From Chrysaora quinquecirrha (lineage: Eukaryota > Cnidaria > Scyphozoa > Semaeostomeae > Pelagiidae), in NCBI GenBank assembly GCA_014526335.1, contig JACTAT010000051.1:3014411-3078410 (forward strand): a DNA stretch of 64,000 nucleotides, given 5' to 3'. How positions within the stretch are numbered: the first letter of the stretch is position 1; the number at the start of each line of letters is the position of its first letter. This document shows positions 57,901 to 64,000 of this stretch, in pieces. The notes below the pieces were generated by a model. It searched no databases. It had not been told where the DNA came from and saw nothing but the letters and a program-made list of their open reading frames with translations. The position numbers were made by a program, and so were the translations under genes.

Positions 57901-60048
57901 GGGTGGCTAAACATGCGAGTGACAAGCGAGCAACATGTCTCCGAGTCATTTGCATGTTGCGGGGACAAGAAATGTTTCTGTTGTCTCCCAGAAACTTTTG
58001 CGTGTCTCTTGCTACAAATTTTGTTGCGGGCTACAAAGTTTCCGAAGTGGCTAAACCGAGAGACACCGATGGGTCACAAACACAAGAGTATACAGTTGGT
58101 TTGTAAATAGCTTGGTTTTCATTCCTTACCTATCATTTTCAAAAGAAATGAAGTTTCTTTATTCAGTCGATAGCTGTCAAGCAATACGTCAGATACATCA
58201 TTAAATGTTGATATTTCTTGTTGCATTATCGGCCATTCTAAACATTCGCTATAATTTCTTGGGCGGACTTTCACTGGACTGACCTCTTCTTCATCTGAAG
58301 CTGGCCTGCAAAACAAATAAATTTAGATGACGAGGGAAGAAATGTATTTTGCGCATACTTCAAGAAGACACAAAGACTGCGATTAGTACCACGCTAGCAG
58401 TTCTATACTGTGGTGGATACGCACTACTGTGATGGGTTATTAGCTATGCTTTAGGTGGTTCGTTATTACTTGCTTTGGTGATATTTTGTTCGGTTGGATA
58501 TGCACTTATTATGCTTGATGTAGTGGTATTATTTGCGTATGTTTGTGGTATTTTTGCGTATTGTGGTGGATATGAACTACACGCTTTTTTTTTTATAAGG
58601 AACCTACCTCAAGGCCTAGTTCTTAAAGTTCCTTATTTTTGGGCCTCTTTTGAGGCAATTGTAGTTCCAAAAGTTCCTTAATAGTTCCTTAATTTTAACT
58701 GCACATACAGTGGTGTTAACAATAAAAGAGAGACATTTGCATGTGTGCAAAGCTCGAGACTACTCAAAGAAACATTGGATACATGCTTAACGTACAATTT
58801 ATGTGATTTTCGACTGCAAATGAATGGAACCGGCTTTCTAATTCTTGATTATTTGCAGTGATAAAAGTATTCAACATTCAAAAGTTCCGTAATGATTTTC
58901 TCTTTAGTAGTATAAGTTCTTTAAATTTTCGGGCCTTCTACATGTAGGTTCCTTATAAAGTGGTTCCTTATAAAAAAAAAAGCGTGTATGTGCTGTGATT
59001 GTGATTGGTTATTATGCTTCATGTGGTGGGGTATTAACCTTGTTGAGGTGGTATTTTTTGCGCACAGGGAAGGATTTTGTACGTAAAAAATACAACCACA
59101 GTACGTAAAATATACCACTACATCAAGTATAAGAAGTGCTTATCCAGCACAGTAGTGCACATCCACCACAGTACACAAAAATGCCACCACAGTAGTTCGT
59201 CCGGTAGTGCGCGCATAGATTAGCCAGTTCCAAATTTCTGATTCCAGTGCCAACATTTCGTATGTATTTTTTTACTAGAAATCCAAAAAGCTTTTTCGCA
59301 GATGTAGAAAATATGCAGAGCGAAAAGAAGAAAAGAAACTCTACTTAAATGCACATCGTCAACCAAAATAACAGCTAGATACCTATTGTAAACACCAACA
59401 AGAACGTAAGGGACTACCACTGTCAAACACGAAAATGAAATAAAAAACCTAAAGTCTAAAATCAAATTCTTACCTTATAGCTTGGTTAATAGTCGGGGAA
59501 AAAGAAGAAGAAAATTCATTTGTTAAGTAAATGGAACAATCGTGATCTCTCAAAACTTCTCCATGTTCTTCTTCTCTTCCAATTTCTTGGTACTCTTGAC
59601 AAATTGAATTTGCTTCAAATCTTTCCAAATTCAACGCGTCGTTCCTAAATACACAAAGTTAAAGTGTCAAGAAGAAGCAAATAGGACATTATTATAGACA
59701 AAACTTGCGTATGTCTAGCAAAACAAAACATAGAATCCGACTTGTGAAACGTGGAGCATTAGAAACTTCCAAGGCATTTAAGACTCAAAGTTTATTTCGG
59801 GACGGGACCGGCGCTTCAGATAATCAATCCCAGAAAAGAACTTGGTAAATTGCTTCGTTCGAAAGATAATCAGGTTCGACAGACGAGGGACGACATACAA
59901 ATAGACTTATCTACTCGTAGTCTTACCATGTGCTTTCTTCTTCTTGATAAGGGGAAGGCTCAGGCAGTCTTTCAACCACAACAGCGGCAGGTTCTGGGGA
60001 TTTTTTGCTTGATTGCAATATTTTCACATTTACTCTCTTCATTTTCAT
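54983..60048 (-). CDS. bZIP transcription factor, ATF4-like, six exons
   Basis: Exons 59927-60048, 59474-59644, 58130-58305, 56777-57075, 56130-56269, 54983-55130 sum to 1056 bases (351 residues) with all phases agreeing. The fifth exon carries the basic region, KNRECSRSFRNRQRLKEDAL, with the invariant Asn272 and Arg280 spaced as in bZIPs. The zipper heptads fall at Leu290, Lys297, Leu304, Leu311 and Leu318. The FRNRQRLKEDAL stretch resembles the YRxxxRxxxEAL pattern of ATF4/ATF5. A DSGNGIAS sequence at 180-187 resembles the beta-TrCP degron of ATF4. An upstream ORF overlaps the start. It would bind DNA as a dimer in the nucleus. bZIP is firm; ATF4 orthology is inference. Confidence 0.75.
55230..57765. 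repeat. Cluster of four SINE family-2 copies in bZIP-gene introns
   Basis: Copies at about 55230-55345 and 55345-55540 (same orientation, sharing CCAGTCACTAGGATCTCAGA), 55925-56095 (opposite orientation, with CGGGTTCGAGCCCTAGCCAC and CTTCTGAGATCCTAG) and 57590-57765 (divergent, GGGGTTTGAGCCTG). Shared B-box-like segments suggest a pol III origin. Confidence 0.5.
55524..55822 (+). CDS. Unassigned protein-like ORF inside a bZIP-gene intron
   Basis: An open stretch reads FDSQQRRLKEIEKFKEALLL, then a portion from the ATG at 55586 including NFPSGKVSLRNEDTCLSYF and KSPVTKEARALALRK, to a TGA at 55822. Amino-acid usage looks like real protein rather than noise. It is antisense to the host gene and flanked by SINE-like copies, so it may be a retroposed gene fragment or part of a transposon. 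I do not recognise it. Confidence 0.3.
57104..57813. mobile_element. Family-C-related MITE with nested insertions
   Basis: The left end TACACGTATTC...TATAAGGAG and right end TTCTTATAAAAAAATTCGTG followed by TA pair as inverted repeats. Inside lie a family-D repeat (57266-57391) and a SINE family-2 copy (57590-57765). Confidence 0.5.
57839..58075. mobile_element. Family-B MITE in bZIP-gene intron
   Basis: Starts GGCTAAACTAGGAGACTTGT, contains GCGTGTCTCCCAGGGTGGCT, and has a degraded right end (GGCTAAACCGAGAGACACCG). Confidence 0.6.
58578..58988. mobile_element. Family-C MITE with TA ends, copy 2
   Basis: The same ends and interior as 30831-31236 with few mismatches over about 400 bases, implying recent movement. 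It lies in a bZIP-gene intron. Confidence 0.7.
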
Positions 60049-60130
60049 TATCTTTAGACAGCAAGGGCAAAGAAGCGGCTTCTCTATCAATATTTAATGC
60101 TTTAGACTCGTGAGAAACTTGTCTTTCCAT
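59972..60130 (-). promoter_or_regulatory. Overlapping upstream ORF of the bZIP gene, plus start-stop uORF
   Basis: An ORF of 52 codons begins at 60130 (MERQVSHESKAL) and ends at TGA 59972. It therefore starts 82 bases before the main ATG (60048) and overlaps the coding region out of frame by 77 bases. A minimal ATG-TGA pair lies further up at 60190-60195. In vertebrate ATF4 a second uORF overlaps the main ORF out of frame and makes translation dependent on eIF2 phosphorylation. The layout here is comparable; whether these bases are in the mature 5' leader is unknown. Confidence 0.5.
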
Positions 60131-60199
60131 TTTCACAAGTATTTTCTACTTTGTTGTCTTTAATTTCACAAAGATTTGATAGATTTCTCTCACATTGTT

Positions 60200-60284
60200 C
60201 TGCACGCTGATTGGCTAGTTGCTTTAAGAACGGTGTTCTAGTCACGTGAGCCATTATCTTTTCGTTCGATGATTCGATAATAAA
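60200..60284. promoter_or_regulatory. Putative bidirectional promoter with inverted CCAAT box and E-box
   Basis: Only about 240 bases separate the bZIP start (60048, minus) from the ATG at 60285 (plus). The gap has GATTGG (reverse CCAAT, near 60209-60214), a NF-Y-type site, and CACGTG (about 60243-60248), a MYC/USF-type E-box. No TATA box is seen. This is inferred from motifs and spacing. Confidence 0.4.
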
Positions 60285-60545
60285 ATGAGCGTGAGATGTT
60301 TACATTATTTTCGGAGTGAGGATAACCTTTCCAGAACATTACGGAAATATTATCTTTCAGAAATTACCTTCAGACTTTCTTTCCTGGAAAAATGGTCTAG
60401 GCACTTCATTCTTTTTCAGATTGGGAAGGGAGTGAAAAAATATTGCTTCAAAAATGCCCACCCATGGTTGACAGATGGTGGCGAAGATGTGCGATGGATC
60501 TACGAGGAAGAACTTCTAAAAAATCTAAAAGATGACCAACTTTGA
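60285..60545 (+). CDS. Small intronless ORF, unknown basic protein
   Basis: 86 codons from the ATG at 60285 (MSVRCLHYFRSEDNL) to TGA at 60545. The protein is rich in Lys, Arg and aromatics, with an ending of mixed charge (HPWLTDGGEDVRWIYEEELL). An AATAAA lies about 40 bases after the stop, and the ORF is divergent from the bZIP gene across a short promoter-like gap. The N-terminal half could be a mitochondrial presequence, but I recognise no family. Confidence 0.5.
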   Translation: MSVRCLHYFRSEDNLSRTLRKYYLSEITFRLSFLEKWSRHFILFQIGKGVKKYCFKNAHPWLTDGGEDVRWIYEEELLKNLKDDQL

Positions 60546-61615
60546 AGGACATGAAAACATTTTCCGGTCTTTTTCAGGGCGAAAAATAAATGAAATCACT
60601 CCTATGTTCTTTCAAAATAATTTTATCTCGAATAAGCAACTCTGAATATCTCCTGGTAAAATAAAAAGTACAATGTTAAAACCAAATTACAATCAATGTT
60701 TGAAGAATTCTAAATTACAACTTGCTGGCAATCATGAGCTTAAAAATAAAACGAAAACCAAGAGGACATAAGCAATAGATTATTCCTACAAATTAAGAGT
60801 ACGGTATTAGGAAATCTAAGCAAAATAACATAGCCATTTTGTTTCCATGAAACAATGCGTGGAAACTACATCTATAATAGGTCCCTTGCAGCGAAATGGG
60901 TGGATACTATGAATGAGAGAAAATTTTCCAGAATTCTTCATGTGTAATCAAGAACATGAGCAAAAATGTTCGAGTATAACACGAAAGAAATGCAGTTGGG
61001 TCTAAAAACGGGGAGGGAAGGGGAAAATTACGAAAAAAATCGTGATGGAGGGTCTTCTAAAAGGGACCTAGACTTATTACATGAGTCATGAGCCCCACTT
61101 GTCGCAGACAGCAACAACATAAACAACAACAACAACCCTACAGCTATTTGCTCAAAACTTTTTGACCGTCCAGCAAGACTAATTAGCGATAACTGCGACT
61201 CGTGTAATGAGTCTAATGGGGACCCAAGCATTTGATTAAAAAAAAAACAGAAAAATCTTTTAACGTACTAAAAGCGTTTTCAGCGAGTATCAAGACTATA
61301 AACATCAGAGTATCAAAACAATAAAAATCAGAAATTGACCAAAACAATAGATTCGATTCGGAAAGTACCAAGATCTGAATCGAAGGCACCAACTGATGTT
61401 TATAATCTGAGGGGTGTCAGATGAAAATGTCTTCAGCATGTTAAAAGATCTTTCAGCAATTTGAAATTTTGTACGACTTAAAATGAACCTTAGAACACTT
61501 ATCTAGGCTTGTTCGCTACTTTCTTGATCACTGCTTCACATTTTCTGCTTAGATTCTTAGCTTTGAAACAATATATACCAGTTTAAAGAAGGGTTCTTTT
61601 CTCTATTTATCAAAC
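60546..61615. other. Intergenic between the small ORF and the acidic-protein gene
   Basis: Contains a family-E element (61067-61217) and AT-rich sequence. No ORF with support. Confidence 0.5.
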
Positions 61616-63707
61616 TTAATTTCCTGGTTCGTGATAACCACTTATAAGATCCAGACCCGGTATGACATTATTGGCATTCATTTCTGGCATAAATGATGCG
61701 TAACTACTTGCATTAACAGTATTATTTTCGATTTGTACATCAACGTGTCCCTGGCTCAATGCCTCGTGATTTTCTGAATTTTGATCAATTTCAGTAGTTT
61801 GTTGACTTCTATAAGGTTCTTCTTGATAAGACGCAAAGTTCTCTACAGTTGGGTCTGAATTCCCAGCCATCAATCTATCTGAATCAACCATCTCTGGTAT
61901 CATCGGATTAGAATCATTTGCAAGTCCATCTTGTTCACTTCTTACCATCTTAGTTTCCAAAATCTCTCCAGAAACATTCGAATCATCATTTTGTCCAGAA
62001 TTACTTATGCTCCTGACAATCATTTGCTTGTCCTCGATTTGTTCAGAAATTTCTGCTTCAGCATATTCCTGATTCGTCGTTCCAACCACAGAAGAATCAA
62101 TACCAGGGTTTTCTGATGTTGACCTTTCTTTCTCTATGCTGTCTTCTATATGAACGTCATTGCCCGTCGTCTCTCCTTCCCTCAATACTTCACCTCTCAT
62201 ATCGACCTCCGTTGTCGCTCCACTTTCCATTTCTCCATCCATTTCTTCACTCCTCGTCTCTTCACTGTTGATCTTTTCACCCCTCAATTCTCCCCCTGTC
62301 TCTTTTCCAAGTCCCTCTTCTCTCATCTCCTCATCTCCGAGGTCCTCATCTCCTCTAACATCTTTTCTCCTCCCCTCATCTCTGAGACCCTCATCTCTCT
62401 CCTCTCCTCTCATCCCCTCATCCCTGACGCCCTCATCTCCTCTCTTCTCTTCCCTCATCTCTTCATCCCCAACACCCTCCTCTTGTTCCTTTCTCTCATC
62501 TACTCCCTGAATCTCACTCTTCTCCTCGTCAACTTTTCCCTCTCTCTCAACCTCATCTTGTTGCCTCTCCTCTTCAAACAAATCTCTATGACTCACATCC
62601 TTCACATCAATCGCTCTTCCTAATAACCTCTTACCATTACTTGCACCTCTGTTGAATGAACCAAACCCAAAATCATCCGCATCAAAATCCAAATCTCTGA
62701 ATCTTGCATTCTGAAGCTCTGTGAACAAAATACAATTAATAAGCCGACATTCCTAACCACAGATTGGTCTTGATAAACCATTTGGTTCATCAAGTCAAGT
62801 CAAGTCAATCCTTGTCAAGTCAAGTCAAGTCAAGTCAAGTCAAGTCAAGTCAAGTCAAGTCAATTCAAGTCAAGTAAGTATAAGTAAAGTAAAGGAAATT
62901 TAAAGTAAAGGAAAGTAAAGTTAAGTCAAGTCAAGTCAAGTCTTGTCAAGTCAAGTCGGTCAAGTAAGTATAAGTAAAGTAAAGGAAATGTAAAGTTAAG
63001 CCAAGTCAAGTCAAGTCAAGTCAAGTCAAGTCAAGTCAAGTCAAGTCAAGTCAAGTCAAGTCAAGTCAAGTCAAGTCAAGTCAAGTCTTGACAACCTATT
63101 GGTCTTAATAAACCATTTGATCTTGACAATTAGGCCCTGGCAAAACGATTCAATATTGATTGTCAAACATTTGAAGTCTGCTTGTCAAACATTTGTCAAA
63201 CATAATTTCTTACTGTTGGGCAAGACAACCAAAACATTGCTCGTTTGATTGCAAATTCTGCTTGTCATGCAATGTTTTTGATCGTTTGGCCGCCTTTCAA
63301 CATTGCTTTTCCAACATTTCTTTAGTTATTGTCTACTTCAACAACGTGCAACATTTCAGCACCTAGCAACATTTCTTAACAACAAGATGTTCATGCTTGC
63401 GCATTAGCAAAGGCTCAGTTGTTCCAAAATGTTGGACAACAATGTTTCTAGACGTGAACAAATGGTCAAACATTTGTTGTAAAGCAAATTTAAAATGTTC
63501 GATCAACAATGTTTGATCGTTTGGCCAGGGCCTAAGGTTTGTTGATATTTCGCTCCTTTTGGCGTTGTTGGTGTTATGTTGGAAAGTACAGTAATTAATG
63601 TTATGTTTTGTAAATTCTTAGATGGGATAAGAAGAAAATTGTTAAGTAAACATACCTTGGACAGAAGCTTTTGACTCCTCTAACAGTTTTATTGTTGCAT
63701 CATTATG
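61616..63707 (-). CDS. 3' part of a gene for a highly acidic Glu/Gly/Arg-rich protein; 5' part outside window
   Basis: The last exon, 61616-62719, is open for 367 codons. It joins in phase 1 to an upstream exon with donor at 63656 (ATIKLLEESKASVQ|E); that exon probably starts at 63707 but may start further up. The join gives QELQNARFRDLDFDADDFGF. The middle part is a degenerate repeat of EEMREE, GDEGVRDEG and GEERDEG units, giving a CT-rich plus strand. The C-terminal third is Asn/Ser/Glu-rich and ends ISGYHEPGN. The protein is probably disordered and nuclear or cytoplasmic; no domain is recognised. Confidence 0.65.
62796..63090. repeat. (AAGTC)n pentanucleotide microsatellite
   Basis: Long perfect runs of TCAAG with a central variant part (TAAGTATAAGTAAAGTAAAG, seen twice). 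It lies in the intron upstream of the last exon of the acidic-protein gene. Confidence 0.95.
63132..63535. mobile_element. Family-A MITE, full-length copy
   Basis: The element starts GGCCCTGGCAAAACGATTCA and ends GTTTGATCGTTTGGCCAGGG followed by CC, so its ends are inverted repeats. The interior is packed with variants of TCAAACATTTG, CAATGTTTGA and GTTTGGCC in both orientations. There is no coding capacity. Confidence 0.7.
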
Positions 63708-64000
63708 CTTTGAGGGAAGATAAAAATGTATGGCTTGGTTTTCAGTTTAATGAAATTCTCAAGTGGTTCGTTGTGAGATGCAACTTCTTCTTTCTAAAAG
63801 AAAAAATCAACAAAGATAAAAACGTTTTTTCTCAATAATTCTTTCATATAATTCGTTATTTCAAATAAAACTTTGTCCTGAAGATTGACTTCGGTGGACT
63901 TCTCTTTGTAAAGCAACAAAGTTTTGACAAAGAGGTACTAAAAATAGTGGCCTTGTTAATTCACATCTCTGAATAGTCATTGAAAGATGAGTTCTGTTGT

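Noticed and set aside
60103..60254. 50-codon minus-strand ORF (MAHVTRTPFLKQLANQ) above the bZIP start
   Set aside because: Good start context, but it spans the CCAAT/E-box promoter-like segment and is in a different frame from the main ORF. It could only contribute through a weak GTAGAA donor to the AG at about 60053. Kept only as an alternative N-terminus.

Overview
This is eukaryotic, metazoan DNA: AT-rich, with genes built of many short exons with GT-AG introns, tRNA-derived SINEs, several MITE families and microsatellites. There is no prokaryotic gene organisation. The gene content (Notch-ligand-like DSL/EGF proteins, an MS4A-like tetraspanner, an ATF4-like bZIP factor, a peroxisomal 2-hydroxyacid oxidase, an STK19 relic) fits a marine invertebrate, perhaps an anthozoan cnidarian. 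I cannot fix the species from sequence alone. All exon models below were read by eye from splice sites, phase continuity and paralogue comparison.

Region 1-35 kb holds two tandem minus-strand genes for Notch-ligand-like proteins (signal peptide, MNNL, DSL, long EGF array). Gene A (about 87-12624) has its 3' end outside the window and carries two apparent 1-bp frame lesions. Gene B (17198-35185) is complete: 24 exons, 3492 coding bases, 1163 codons, about 22 EGF modules, one transmembrane segment and a short tail with NPTY. The two genes match exon for exon, often to the base. Between them on the plus strand lies a four-coding-exon gene (14536-15887) for a secreted precursor with an acidic pro-region and a Gly/Leu-rich strongly cationic end, the architecture of an antimicrobial-peptide precursor.

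Region 35-46 kb holds intergenic DNA with an 87-bp satellite, a small minus-strand ORF with a UHM-ligand-like motif (40092-40553), a five-exon plus-strand 2-hydroxyacid oxidase homologue (41130-44481) whose catalytic His is Lys, and an STK19-like reading frame (45005-45505) that is frameshifted and broken by a MITE-like insertion.

Region 46-54 kb holds a minus-strand MS4A/CD20-like four-pass membrane protein (46831-50895) whose first exon and about 2.2 kb of surroundings are tandemly duplicated upstream (49.77-51.98 and 51.98-54.05 kb).

Region 54-64 kb holds a six-exon minus-strand bZIP gene resembling ATF4 (54983-60048), with an upstream ORF overlapping its start out of frame. It is divergent from a compact plus-strand ORF (60285-60545). 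The 3' part of another minus-strand gene encodes a very acidic Glu/Gly/Arg-rich protein (61616-63707 and beyond the window). Introns and intergenic spaces are dense with short inverted-repeat elements, SINEs and simple repeats.
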